Positions 18,113 through 26,268 of a stretch of DNA of 38,103 nucleotides are shown here, in pieces. The DNA is taken from contig QKCO01000123.1 of the NCBI GenBank assembly GCA_003245635.1, forward strand, positions 1 to 38,103, given 5' to 3'. Source of the DNA: Treponema sp. (lineage in GTDB: Bacteria > Spirochaetota > Spirochaetia > Treponematales > Breznakiellaceae). Below the pieces are notes generated by a model that did not search any database, was not told the DNA's origin, and saw only the letters and a list, made by a program, of their open reading frames with translations. Every line of letters begins with the position of its first letter. Position 1 is the first letter of the stretch. The translations under genes were made by a program, and so were the position numbers.

Positions 18113-19059
18113 TGAGCTTCCTGGCGACCATTTTCTCCAAGATCGTTTTCATCATGCTGATCATCGGCATCGGCATCGTCGTGAAGCGCGCGGGCATGAT
18201 CTCCGACTCGGGCGAACGCGACGTCAGCCGCCTCATGGTCGACCTCTGCTGGCCTGCGCTGATCATCACGTCCATCGTCGGCACCCTCGAAGCGCGCGAC
18301 ATTCTGGACAACGCGGTGCTGCCGCTCTTGTCCGCTTCGTTCCATCTGCTCGGATTCCTCGTCGGCCTCCCGATAGCTCGGGCTGCCGGTTTCCGGGACG
18401 CGCGGCGGAACGTGTTCCTGTTCCACACGACGATGAACAACTTCTTCGTGATGGCCCTGCCTTTCGCGGCCTTCCTGCTTCCCGAGAAGGGTGTGGCGCT
18501 GCTGACGGTCTGCAATCTCGGCTCCACGATCATGCTCTGGTCCCTCGGCGTCGTCCTCATGTCCGGCCGCGGCGACATACGCTCATCTATCCGGAACGCG
18601 TTCTCTCCGGCGATGGTGGCTACCCTCGCCGGTGTCGCGATCGTGCTGACCGGCCTCAACCGCTTCGTACCGCCGTTCGCTCTCGACGTGGGGAATACGA
18701 TCGGCAATCCCACCCTTCCGCTCGGCCTCCTGATCGCGGGCACGCAGATCAGCCGGCTCGGCGCGAAAGCGCTCAAGTTCGATCTGTGGAACATCCTGGT
18801 CGGAGCCACCCGCAATCTGCTTCTGCCAGCGATCGCCTTCGGGGCGAGCCTCATCCTTCGCGGCTATCTTACGAAGGAAGCCCTCATCGTCTTCATGCTG
18901 GTGGCCATCGCGCCGGCCAGCGTCAATTCGATCACGCTCGCGCTGCGCTACGAATCGTCCCCGGAGCTGGCATCCGAGGGAGTCCTGTTCACGCATCTTT
19001 TGGCTGGTCCTTCTATGGTGCTTTTCATGTATCTGGTCGATCGCTACCTTATAAGCTGA
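18112..19059 (+). CDS. AEC-family (auxin efflux / malonate-malate) permease
   Basis: The 315-residue membrane protein has about ten hydrophobic segments. The AEC pattern is visible: an N-terminal FSKIVFIMLIIGIGIVVKRAGMIS helix, LMVDLCWPALIITSI, the TMNNFFVMALPF unwound-helix region, and a second half with NTIGNPTLPLGLLIAGTQIS and MLVAIAPASVNSITLA. The family exports or imports organic anions. ATG 18112 is chosen over an in-frame upstream ATG at 18082 because AGGAG precedes it and it overlaps the acyltransferase stop. The transported substrate is unknown. Confidence 0.88.
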   Translation: MSFLATIFSKIVFIMLIIGIGIVVKRAGMISDSGERDVSRLMVDLCWPALIITSIVGTLEARDILDNAVLPLLSASFHLLGFLVGLPIARAAGFRDARRNVFLFHTTMNNFFVMALPFAAFLLPEKGVALLTVCNLGSTIMLWSLGVVLMSGRGDIRSSIRNAFSPAMVATLAGVAIVLTGLNRFVPPFALDVGNTIGNPTLPLGLLIAGTQISRLGAKALKFDLWNILVGATRNLLLPAIAFGASLILRGYLTKEALIVFMLVAIAPASVNSITLALRYESSPELASEGVLFTHLLAGPSMVLFMYLVDRYLIS

Positions 19060-19087
19060 GGGGCGGAAGCCTCCCCGGAGGTGCTTG

Positions 19088-19633
19088 ATGACGGAGATAG
19101 AACGAGACGAATTGATCGAGACGCTTGGAGCCCGATTCGAGCGGTACCGGAGCCGCCATCCGGGCATCGAATGGTCCGAAGCGCTTTCGCGCCTCGAAGG
19201 CGCGCCGGAAAAGCTGCGCTCGCTCGCTGAAATGGAGCGGACCGGCGGGGAACCCGATATCGTCGGCCGCGACGCGGAAACGGGAGAAGTAACCTTCTTC
19301 GACTGTTCGGCTGAAACCCCCGCGGGCCGCCGGAGCCTCTGCTACGACGAAGCCGCCCTCGCGGCGCGGAAGGAGCACCGGCCGGCGGGAAGCGCCGAAG
19401 GGCTCGCCGCTTCGATGGGCATCGAGCTGCTGACCGAGGATCAGTACCGTGCGCTCCAGGAGCTCGGCGAATTCGACCTGAAGACCTCGAGCTGGCTGAA
19501 GACGCCCGCGGACGTCAGATTCCGCGGCGGCGCGATTTTCGGCGACCGGCGCTACGGCCGCGTCTTCACCTATCACAACGGAGCCGACTCATACTACGGC
19601 GTCCGCGGTTTCCGAGGCGCTCTGAGGGTATAA
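19088..19633 (+). CDS. DUF4256 domain protein
   Basis: This is a 181-residue soluble protein of the uncharacterised DUF4256 family. Recognisable features are the RHPGIEW start region, GGEPDIVGRD, the FFDCSAETPAGRRSLCYDEAAL block, a GIELLTEDQYRALQELGEFDLKTSSWLKTP stretch, and an RVFTYHNGADSYYGVRGFRG ending. ATG 19088 is preceded by CCGGAGG; a TTG codon directly before it is in frame but unlikely to be the start. It follows the AEC carrier by 28 bases and ends at a shared terminator. Function is unknown. Confidence 0.85.
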   Translation: MTEIERDELIETLGARFERYRSRHPGIEWSEALSRLEGAPEKLRSLAEMERTGGEPDIVGRDAETGEVTFFDCSAETPAGRRSLCYDEAALAARKEHRPAGSAEGLAASMGIELLTEDQYRALQELGEFDLKTSSWLKTPADVRFRGGAIFGDRRYGRVFTYHNGADSYYGVRGFRGALRV

Positions 19634-19636
19634 AAA

Positions 19637-19670
19637 CCGTCCCGACGCTGGCGGCGGCCGGGACGGCTTT
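19637..19670. terminator. Bidirectional terminator between convergent genes
   Basis: Stem CCGTCCCG (19637-19644) pairs with CGGGACGG (19659-19666). There is a run of five A on the left (a U-run for leftward transcripts) and CTTT on the right. It separates the DUF4256 gene from the convergent transketolase pair. Confidence 0.8.
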
Positions 19671-19690
19671 CCTGAAGGATGGAATCCCGG

Positions 19691-20641
19691 CTACTTCTTC
19701 TTCGCGACGACCTTCGCGGCCTTCTCGGCGATGGACGCGCCCGAGAGCCCGAACTTGTCGAGGGTCTTCTGGTAGGCGCCGCTTTCCGCGAACGTGTCCT
19801 CGAGACCGACGAGCTCGGTCGGCACCGGGTTGTTCAGGAGCGTCCAGACCGCGGCTTCGTAGCCGAAGCCGTTGCGCTTCTGGTGGTTCTCCGCCACGAC
19901 GAGCGCGCCGGTCTTCTTGAGCGATTCGGCGAGCGCAGCCTGGTCCCAGGGCTTGAGCGAGTAGAAGTCGATGACTTCCGCGTCGATGCCCTTCTTGGCC
20001 AGCTCGTCGGCGGCCGCGAGCGACTGGAAGACCATGTCGCCGTAGGTGGCGATGGTGACGTCCTTGCCCTTGCGCACGATCTTCGAGCCGCCCAGGACGA
20101 ATTTCTCGTCGCTTCCGTACAGCTCGAACAGCGGGTCGCGCATCAGGCGGGTGAACACCGGACCGGGGGTCGCCAGGGCGATGTCGAAGGCGGCGGCGGC
20201 GGACGCGGTGTCCGCGGGCACGAGGACTTTCATCTGCGGAAGGGTTGTCATGAACGCGATGTCCTCGGTGGCCTGGTGGGTGACGCCGTCGATGGCGGCG
20301 GTCAGTCCTCCGTGGCTGGAGAGGAATTTCACGTTCAGGTGCGGGTAGCAGATGAACGAGCGGATGGCCTCGACGGCGCGCATGGTGACGAAGACGCCGT
20401 AGCCGCAGACGACGACGTTGCGCCCCTGCTGGGCCATGCCCGCGGCGGCGGCCACGGTGCCGATTTCCGCGATGCCCATGTTGAAGTAGCGTTCCGGGTA
20501 CTTGTCGTGGAACAGGTAGGAGTAGGTGGATTTCGCCAGGTCGGACTCGAAGACGACGAATTCGCCGTCGTCCGCTCCCCGGTCGGTCATCCGCTGCGCG
20601 AAGGCGCGCCGGGTGGGCACTTTTGCCGGTGCGAGGTTCAT
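19691..20641 (-). CDS. Transketolase, C-terminal subunit
   Basis: The 316-residue protein carries the pyrimidine-binding and C-terminal domains of transketolase. Marks are VFESDLAKST, the PERYFNMGIAEIGTVAAAAGMAQQGR motif with the conserved catalytic Glu, SHGGLTAAIDGVTHQATEDIA, and a VTIATYGDMV C-domain. ATG 20639-20641 overlaps the N-subunit stop by four bases (ATGA), showing translational coupling; a longer frame exists but would begin inside the partner gene. The protein ends in a Lys-rich tail. Split transketolases move two-carbon ketol units between sugar phosphates and are common in accessory sugar-catabolic operons. The substrate here is unknown. Confidence 0.93.
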   Translation of the reverse strand: MNLAPAKVPTRRAFAQRMTDRGADDGEFVVFESDLAKSTYSYLFHDKYPERYFNMGIAEIGTVAAAAGMAQQGRNVVVCGYGVFVTMRAVEAIRSFICYPHLNVKFLSSHGGLTAAIDGVTHQATEDIAFMTTLPQMKVLVPADTASAAAAFDIALATPGPVFTRLMRDPLFELYGSDEKFVLGGSKIVRKGKDVTIATYGDMVFQSLAAADELAKKGIDAEVIDFYSLKPWDQAALAESLKKTGALVVAENHQKRNGFGYEAAVWTLLNNPVPTELVGLEDTFAESGAYQKTLDKFGLSGASIAEKAAKVVAKKK

Positions 20642-21492
20642 GCTTCGTCTCCTTCGATCTCTTCGCAGGCCTTTCCGCACTGCTCGTCGTTCGGCGCCTT
20701 GCCGTGCCATTCGAGCTGGTGCTCCATGAAGCTGACGCCCTTGCCCTTGATGGTGTAGGCGATGACGCAGACCGGCTTGCCCGACTTGTTGTTCATCGCT
20801 TTGGTCAGGGTCGTCAGGACATCGGCCATGTCGTGGCCGTCCATCTTGTAGACCTCGAAGCCGAAGGCGCGGAACTTGTCGTCCAGCGGCTCCATCGGCA
20901 GGATCTGATCGGTCGTGCCGTCGAGCTGCAGGTTGTTCTTGTCGACGATCGCGATGAAGTTCTCTAGCTTGTACTTGGAAGCTGCCAGCGACGTCTCCCA
21001 GACGATGCCCTCATTTATTTCGCCGTCGCCGAGCACCGCCCAGGTTTTGTAGCTCTTCTTCATATACATGGCCTCGATGGCGATGCCGACCGCCTGCGCG
21101 TAGCCGATGCCGAGCGAGCCGGCGGACGCGTCGAGGCCGGGCAGGTAGGTCGCGATCGGGTGACCCTGAAGCCTGCTGTCGTTTTTGCGGAGTGTCTTGA
21201 GTTCCTCGACGGGGAAGTATCCGCGCATGGCGAGCGCCGAGTACCAGATGGGGCAGGCGTGCCCTTTTGATAAAATGAAGCGGTCGCGGTCCTCCCACTT
21301 GGGATTCTTGGGATCGATCCGCATCAGGTCGAAATAGAGCGCCGTCACGAAATCAGCGGCCGAAAGCGAACCGCCGATATGCCCCGACTGCGCCTCGAAC
21401 ACCATGTCGACGACGTTGCGCCGCATGGTCTTGGCGATCTTCTTGAGCCGTTCGACGCGGGCGTCGAACGAGAGGCTCGACGTATTGTCCAT
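20638..21492 (-). CDS. Transketolase, N-terminal (thiamine-diphosphate) subunit
   Basis: The 284-residue protein supplies the diphosphate-binding half of the enzyme. It has GHIGGSLSAADFVTALYF, SKGHACPIWYSAL, the PGLDASAGSLGIGYAQAVGIA block, and the ThDP motif GDGEINEGIVWE followed by VDKNNLQLDG. Start ATG 21490-21492 follows AAAGGAG. A sigma-70 promoter at 21598-21626 has a candidate GntR box overlapping its -10. Divergent from two GntR regulator genes, which probably control it together with the TRAP/dehydrogenase operon. Confidence 0.93.
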   Translation of the reverse strand: MDNTSSLSFDARVERLKKIAKTMRRNVVDMVFEAQSGHIGGSLSAADFVTALYFDLMRIDPKNPKWEDRDRFILSKGHACPIWYSALAMRGYFPVEELKTLRKNDSRLQGHPIATYLPGLDASAGSLGIGYAQAVGIAIEAMYMKKSYKTWAVLGDGEINEGIVWETSLAASKYKLENFIAIVDKNNLQLDGTTDQILPMEPLDDKFRAFGFEVYKMDGHDMADVLTTLTKAMNNKSGKPVCVIAYTIKGKGVSFMEHQLEWHGKAPNDEQCGKACEEIEGDEA

Positions 21493-21590
21493 ACATCGAC
21501 TCCTTTGGTTGTGTGAAATGGATTCGGGCAGTCCGTCGGACGGGCAGGATGGCGGTTCTGTCGGGCTCCTGTTCGGACTACATATATTGC

Positions 21591-21604
21591 ATACAAAATA
21601 GTAT
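21591..21604. promoter_or_regulatory. Candidate GntR operator overlapping the transketolase -10
   Basis: ATACAAAATAGTAT has ATAC/GTAT inverted arms. The core ATACAAAAT recurs at 21643 and 23155 (before the first GntR gene and the TRAP operon). Its placement over the -10 fits repression. Confidence 0.6.
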
Positions 21605-21626
21605 CAGCTTTGTCTAGACTTGTCAA
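21598..21626 (-). promoter_or_regulatory. Sigma-70 promoter of the transketolase pair
   Basis: On the minus strand, -35 TTGACA (21621-21626) and -10 TACTAT (21598-21603) are separated by 17 bases. It lies about 105 bases before the start codon. The -10 is covered by the palindrome at 21591-21604. Confidence 0.8.
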
Positions 21627-21642
21627 AGAAATTGTTTTTTAA

Positions 21643-21653
21643 ATACAAAATTG
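21643..21653. promoter_or_regulatory. Second copy of the ATACAAAAT box, before the first GntR gene
   Basis: ATACAAAATTG lies 11-48 bases ahead of the candidate starts of the regulator (21664 or 21691). This would suit autoregulation. Confidence 0.5.
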
Positions 21654-21663
21654 ATTGACGAGC

Positions 21664-22353
21664 ATGGTGGAGGAGAATCATAATCGCGCCATGTTCAAAG
21701 TTCACTACGAGGATCTGGCCGAAAAGGTATACAAAGCCCTCAAAGAAATGATCCTCACGAGCGAACTGTCTCCCGGCATGAAGCTCGTGCAGGAAGACCT
21801 CTCTGAGCGCCTCGGGGTTTCGCGCACGCCGCTGCTGGCCGCTTTCTCCAAATTAGAAAAAGAATTGCTCATCGAGCTCGTTCCCCGGAGGGGGGCCTTC
21901 GTCCGCAAGTGCGAACTTTCCGAGCTGTACCATTTCGCCGACATACGCCAGCGACTCGAACCCCTGGGCGCCCGCGAGGCGGCCGAAGCGGCCGACGAGG
22001 CAGGCATCGCGGCGCTCGATGCCGTCTTCGAGACGTACAAGCAGGCGGTCGCGGGCGGCATCGCGACGAAAATCAAGGAAGCCGATTACTACTTCCATAT
22101 GGAGATCATGAAACTCTCTACGAATTTCGTGTTGCTCCAGATTCTCTCATCGTTCAATATTGTGGTCATCTCGAATCAGAGCGGTCTCCTGAAGCCGCCC
22201 GAACAGAGCCTGCGCGAGCATGAGGTTCTATTCGCGGCAATCGCCTCCAAGGATCCGGACGCGGCGGAGAAGGCGATGGCCGATCATCTGGTCGATATCC
22301 GCAAAGGAATGGTCGCGGCGTTTCCCTCCGGGAAGGCGGGAAGCCGCAGGTAG
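21664..22353 (+). CDS. GntR-family regulator, FCD (FadR-C) subfamily
   Basis: The product is about 229 residues. It has an N-terminal winged helix (AEKVYKALKEMILTSELSPGMKLVQEDLSERLGVSRTPL as the typical FadR-type reader, followed by the RRGAFV wing). An all-helical FCD ligand domain follows, with FADIRQRLEPLGAREAAE, a DYYFHMEIM motif and a REHEVLFAAIASKD stretch that carry metal/ligand-binding residues. The start is uncertain: ATG 21664 has no ribosome site, while ATG 21691 has GGAGGAG but 15-16 bases away. Co-directional with a second FCD regulator nine bases downstream. FCD proteins bind sugar acids or organic acids and are usually repressors. Confidence 0.88.
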   Translation: MVEENHNRAMFKVHYEDLAEKVYKALKEMILTSELSPGMKLVQEDLSERLGVSRTPLLAAFSKLEKELLIELVPRRGAFVRKCELSELYHFADIRQRLEPLGAREAAEAADEAGIAALDAVFETYKQAVAGGIATKIKEADYYFHMEIMKLSTNFVLLQILSSFNIVVISNQSGLLKPPEQSLREHEVLFAAIASKDPDAAEKAMADHLVDIRKGMVAAFPSGKAGSRR

Positions 22354-22362
22354 GGTGCATCC

Positions 22363-23013
22363 ATGAAGAAGATCGAGAATTCGAACCTGACCGACGCCGT
22401 CTACGCGCGCCTCAAATCGATGATCCTGGAGGGCATGCTCGTTCCGGGCGCCCGCATCAACAAAAAGGAACTTTCCGAATCGCTCGCGGTGAGCCCGACG
22501 CCTATAAACGAGGCGGTCAGCCGCCTGGCCGGCGAAGGCCTCATCCAGCAGCGCTCGCGGCAGGGCTTCTTCGTCAGGACCTTCGACGACCGTTCGCTCG
22601 CCGACCTGTTCGCCGTCCGCGCCGGGCTCGAGGGCATCGCCGTGCGGCTCTGCGTCATGGAAGCTTCGGACGAGGACCTCGAGCGTCTGGGCGGCTTTTT
22701 CGCCCAATTCAAGGCGCCGGTGCCGCCGACCCAGACCTACGCCTACATGGAGGAGGACATCGCCTTCCACAAGGCGATCCTCGATATCGCGGGGGTCGAT
22801 CTGATCAAGGAGATCAACGCCAATTTCGGCTACACCCTGCGCTCCTACGAGTTCGGCCTCGTCCGTCCGCCCAGCGATTCCATCGGAGAGCACCACGCGA
22901 TCATAGAAGCCGTGCGCGCCCGGGATCCGGTCAAGGCCGGCGACCTCATGATCAAGCACCACCTCGCCAGCCGCAAAGTCTTGATCGCAAAGCTTCGCGA
23001 AGCAGGAAATTAG
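22363..23013 (+). CDS. Second GntR-family regulator, FCD subfamily
   Basis: The 216-residue protein has a FadR-like winged helix (YARLKSMILEGMLVPGARINKKELSESLAVSPTPINEAVSRL, wing RQGFFVR). Its FCD domain keeps the metal-site pattern: Asp and His in EEDIAFHKAI, His in IGEHHAII, and His in MIKHHLAS. It follows the first GntR gene by nine bases and ends before a strong terminator, so the pair forms a small operon. The two regulators are clearly different in sequence, suggesting separate ligands or a heteromeric arrangement; this is inference. Confidence 0.9.
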   Translation: MKKIENSNLTDAVYARLKSMILEGMLVPGARINKKELSESLAVSPTPINEAVSRLAGEGLIQQRSRQGFFVRTFDDRSLADLFAVRAGLEGIAVRLCVMEASDEDLERLGGFFAQFKAPVPPTQTYAYMEEDIAFHKAILDIAGVDLIKEINANFGYTLRSYEFGLVRPPSDSIGEHHAIIEAVRARDPVKAGDLMIKHHLASRKVLIAKLREAGN

Positions 23014-23037
23014 CCGACTTTTCCTCGGTTCTTTCAG

Positions 23038-23068
23038 ACATCGCTTCCGCGCGGGGCGATGTTTTTTT
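23038..23068 (+). terminator. Rho-independent terminator after the GntR pair
   Basis: Stem ACATCGC (23038-23044) pairs with GCGATGT (23056-23062) and runs straight into a seven-T tract. Confidence 0.9.
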
Positions 23069-23123
23069 ATGCCTTCGTCGTTGAGCGTTGCCCCGATGCC
23101 GTTCTTTTTTGATTCGATTTTTG

Positions 23124-23152
23124 TTGACAGCTCAAAAATACCGTAAAATAAT
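23124..23152 (+). promoter_or_regulatory. Sigma-70 promoter of the TRAP operon
   Basis: -35 TTGACA (23124-23129), 17-base spacer, -10 AATAAT (23147-23152). The leader to the ATG at 23300 is about 140 bases. Confidence 0.75.
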
Positions 23153-23154
23153 GA

Positions 23155-23164
23155 ATACAAAATA
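23155..23164. promoter_or_regulatory. Third ATACAAAATA box, at the TRAP operon start site
   Basis: ATACAAAATA lies directly after the -10, over the expected +1. It is identical to the ten-base core at 21591-21600 in front of the transketolase genes. Likely operator for one of the GntR proteins. Confidence 0.6.
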
Positions 23165-23299
23165 TCGAGCGCAATACTTTCAGCGTTCGAGTCTTCACGC
23201 CCGGCGGTTCGGTTTCGGCGCCGGGCGGGTCCGAAAGGCGGATGTGGCGGCATCCGTCTGGAAGACTTTCGTCCGAAACGCAAATCGCAAGGAGGAATC

Positions 23300-24313
23300 A
23301 TGAACGTGAAGAAGATCGCCAGCGTGCTTTTCGCGGCTTCCCTGATCGCGGGGACCGCATTCGCCGGAGGCTCGAGCGACAAGGCCGCCGAGTCGCAGAA
23401 GCCGATAACGCTCAATCTCGGCCACGGCGCTCCCGCGACCAACCCGCGCCAGATCGTCGCGCTCCAGTTCGCCGAATACGTGAAGGCCCAGACGAACGGC
23501 CGCATCACGATCGAAGTCCATCCGGCCGAGACTCTCGGCAGCGACCGCCAGATGGCGGAGAAAGTCGCGCTCGGTACCCTCGACATGAGCATCAACTCCC
23601 AGGGCCCGATCGCCAGCTACAACCAGAAGCTCAACGTCGTCGGCCTGCCCTTCCTCTTCGCCAAGCCCAGCCAGGTGTACGCGGTTCTCGACGGCGAAGT
23701 CGGCGACCAAATTTCCAAGGAACTCGTCCCCAGCGGCTTCCACGTGCTGGCCTACTGGGACAACGGCTTCCGCCACATCACCAACAACGTGCGTCCGATC
23801 ACCGAGCCAGCCGACCTCAAGGGCCTGAAGATCCGCACCCCCGAGGACAAGATCACCCTGGCCATCTTCCGCGCGCTCGGCGCGAGCCCCGCTCCGCTCG
23901 CCTTCGGCGAACTGCCCATGGCGCTCTCCCAGGGCGTATTCGACGGCCAGGAGAACCCGGCGGTCAACATCGTCGCGGCCAAGCTCTACGAAGTGCAGAA
24001 GTACATGTCCCTTTCGAACCACAAGTACGAGTCCTGCCCGATGATCATCTCCGAGGCGACCTGGAATAAACTGTCCGCGGCCGACCAGAAGCTCCTCAAG
24101 GACGCGGCGGTCAAGTACGCCAACGTGCACCGCGAGATGAACAACAAGCTCAACGCCGACCTCGTCGAAGAGCTCAAGGCCAAGGGCATGAAGGTCAACC
24201 AGGCCGACGTTCCCGCGCTCCGCGAGGCGACCAAGTCCGTCTACGCCGAGTTCGAGCCTGTCTTCGGCAAGGATCTCATCCAGAAGGTTTTGGACGTCGC
24301 GTCCAAAAACTAG
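23300..24313 (+). CDS. TRAP transporter solute-binding protein (DctP family)
   Basis: The 337-residue periplasmic protein captures an organic or sugar acid for the DctQM permease. It has a signal peptide with a likely cut after GTAFA (near residue 22) and no lipobox cysteine. The DctP core is present: LGHGAPATNPRQIVALQFAEYVK, ITIEVHPAETLGSDRQM, the GLKIRTPED segment with the substrate carboxylate-binding arginine, LPMALSQGVFDGQENP, and SNHKYESCPMIISEATW. ATG 23300 follows AAGGAGG. A strong hairpin separates it from dctQ, which would favour excess of binding protein over permease. Confidence 0.95.
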   Translation: MNVKKIASVLFAASLIAGTAFAGGSSDKAAESQKPITLNLGHGAPATNPRQIVALQFAEYVKAQTNGRITIEVHPAETLGSDRQMAEKVALGTLDMSINSQGPIASYNQKLNVVGLPFLFAKPSQVYAVLDGEVGDQISKELVPSGFHVLAYWDNGFRHITNNVRPITEPADLKGLKIRTPEDKITLAIFRALGASPAPLAFGELPMALSQGVFDGQENPAVNIVAAKLYEVQKYMSLSNHKYESCPMIISEATWNKLSAADQKLLKDAAVKYANVHREMNNKLNADLVEELKAKGMKVNQADVPALREATKSVYAEFEPVFGKDLIQKVLDVASKN

Positions 24314-24324
24314 GCTAAACTGAA

Positions 24325-24362
24325 GGAAGCGGCCGCGCGCGCTCCGCGCAGGGGCCGCTTCC
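24325..24362 (+). other. Intercistronic hairpin between the TRAP binding protein and permease genes
   Basis: GGAAGCGGCC (24325-24334) and GGCCGCTTCC (24353-24362) form a perfect 10-bp stem, 12 bases past the dctP stop, with no T-tract. Likely an mRNA-stabilising or partial-termination element that raises the binding-protein level. Confidence 0.7.
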
Positions 24363-24460
24363 GTTCCGGGTCGTCGAAACGCCGCCGCTTCGACCCCGTC
24401 CGAATCGTACCGGTTCAGTCGATCTAGCACGGCGGCGTATCCCCTCAAGAGGAATACCGC

Positions 24461-24967
24461 ATGGCGTATAGTTTGCTGGGGCGCGTCAATTCATTCCTGT
24501 ACCGCGCCGTTAAAGAGATCCTCATTTTTTCAGGACTCGCTCTGATAGCGATCACGTTCGTCGGCGTCGTGACCCGCTACATCCTGAAAGTCAACGTCGA
24601 TTGGGCCTACGAGGTTTCCATGATCCTGCTCGTGTGGGTGGCATTCCTCGGAACCGCCGCCGCGACCAGGTCGAAGGAGCACATCTTCTTCGATATGGTC
24701 ATGAAGCTCCTCAGTCCGAAAGGCCGCTTCGTGTTCCGCGTCGCGCGCGACATCGTCGTGATGCTCTTCGTCGTTTTCGGCATCTACTTCGGCTACAAGG
24801 TCGCCCTCCGCACGCTCGCCCAGGAATTCCAGACGATCAACCTGCCGGTCGGCCTGCTCTATTCGTCGCTGCCGGTCGGCTTCCTGCTGATGTTCCTTTT
24901 CAGCCTCGAAGACCTCATCGGCGCCATCAAGGCCGGTCCCGCCGGCGAAACCGCGGAGGCGAACTAG
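24461..24967 (+). CDS. TRAP transporter small permease (DctQ family)
   Basis: The 168-residue protein has four predicted membrane helices (about 18-40, 50-68, 88-110, 130-150). The usual DctQ marks are VDWAYEVSMILLVWVAFLGTAAATRSKEHIFFDMV and PVGLLYSSLPVGFLLMFLFSLEDLI. It pairs with DctM to form the membrane complex, and the next gene begins one base after its stop. ATG 24461 follows an AGAGGA site. Confidence 0.93.
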   Translation: MAYSLLGRVNSFLYRAVKEILIFSGLALIAITFVGVVTRYILKVNVDWAYEVSMILLVWVAFLGTAAATRSKEHIFFDMVMKLLSPKGRFVFRVARDIVVMLFVVFGIYFGYKVALRTLAQEFQTINLPVGLLYSSLPVGFLLMFLFSLEDLIGAIKAGPAGETAEAN

Positions 24968-24968
24968 C

Positions 24969-26249
24969 ATGGGCATCATACTCGTCGTTTCCTTCCTGCT
25001 GCTGATCGTCCTTTCCGTGCCGATCGGCGCGTCCCTGGGCATGGCGGCCTTCACGACCGTCGCCGTGCAGGGCCGCTTCCCCCTCGAAACCGTCTTCCAT
25101 ACGATGGCGAGCGGGCTCACCAGCTACATTCTGCTTTCCATCCCGTTCTTCATCATCGCCGGGGAGCTCATGAACTCAGGCGGCATCACGACTAAAATCT
25201 TCGATTTCGCGAACGCGCTGGTCGGCCGGATTCCCGGCGGCCTGGCCCACGCGAACGTCGTTTCCTCGATCATCTTCGCGGGCATGTCCGGTTCGGCGGT
25301 CGCCGACGCGGGCGGCCTCGGCGCCATCGAGATGAAGGCGATGCACGAGAAGGGCTTCGACGACGACTTCTCCGCGGCGGTCACCGCGGCGTCCTCGACG
25401 ATCGGGCCGATCATTCCGCCGAGCATACCGATGGTCGTCTACGCGGTGGCGGCCGAGGTCAGCGTCGGCCAGCTCTTCCTGGGCGGCTTCGTTCCCGGCC
25501 TCCTGATGGGCGCCACGACGATGATCCTCATCTACTTCATCTCGGTGAAGCGGAAGTATCCCCGGCTCGAACGATTCAGCATCTCCCTGGTCGGAAAGAC
25601 TTTCGTCAAAGCCTTCCTTCCGATCCTCACCCCCGCGATCATCATCGGCGGCATCATGGGCGGCATCTTCACGCCGACCGAAGCGGCCGGCGTCGCGGTC
25701 GTGTACGCCATGTTCCTCGGCTTCGTGGTGTACCGCGAGCTGAATTGGAAGCGGCTGCGGGAGATCATCTTCAAGGGACTGGTGACCACCTCCACGATCC
25801 TGTTCATCATCGCCGGCGCGGCCGCCTTCGCGTGGCTCATCGCTATCTACGGCATTCCCGCGCAGCTGGCCAAGGTCGTCACCGACATGCACCTGTCCGC
25901 GTGGGCTTTCCTCCTGGTGTTCAACCTCTTCTTCCTGTTCCTGGGCACCTTCATGGAAGCGCTCTCCGTGCTGATCATCGTCGTCCCGGTGCTCATGCCC
26001 ATCGTGAAGGCGCTCGGCCTGAGCCCGCTCCACATCGGCGTCGTGCTGGTGCTCAACCTCATGATCGGCCTGGTCACGCCGCCGGTCGGCATGAGCCTGT
26101 TCGTCACGAGCAAGGTCGCTGGCGTGAAGCTCGAGAAGCTGTGCGTGGCGATCCTGCCGTTCATCATCCCGCTGGTGCTCACCCTCATCCTGATCACCTA
26201 CATTCCGTCCCTGGTAACGTTCCTGCCGGAAATCGTATTCGCCAAATAG
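24969..26249 (+). CDS. TRAP transporter large permease (DctM family)
   Basis: The 426-residue protein is the ion-coupled transport channel of the TRAP system. It has about 12 hydrophobic segments, with FFIIAGELMNSGGITTKIFDFANALVGRIPGGLAHANVVSS, GMSGSAVADAGGLGAIEMKAM, STIGPIIPPSIPMV, GGIFTPTEAAG and NLMIGLVTPPVGMSLFVTS, all typical of DctM. Length matches the family (about 425). ATG 24969 follows GGAGG and lies one base after the dctQ stop. The substrate is unknown; the operon's dehydrogenase suggests a hydroxylated acid. Confidence 0.95.
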   Translation: MGIILVVSFLLLIVLSVPIGASLGMAAFTTVAVQGRFPLETVFHTMASGLTSYILLSIPFFIIAGELMNSGGITTKIFDFANALVGRIPGGLAHANVVSSIIFAGMSGSAVADAGGLGAIEMKAMHEKGFDDDFSAAVTAASSTIGPIIPPSIPMVVYAVAAEVSVGQLFLGGFVPGLLMGATTMILIYFISVKRKYPRLERFSISLVGKTFVKAFLPILTPAIIIGGIMGGIFTPTEAAGVAVVYAMFLGFVVYRELNWKRLREIIFKGLVTTSTILFIIAGAAAFAWLIAIYGIPAQLAKVVTDMHLSAWAFLLVFNLFFLFLGTFMEALSVLIIVVPVLMPIVKALGLSPLHIGVVLVLNLMIGLVTPPVGMSLFVTSKVAGVKLEKLCVAILPFIIPLVLTLILITYIPSLVTFLPEIVFAK

Positions 26250-26268
26250 CAAGGCAGAAGGAGATATC

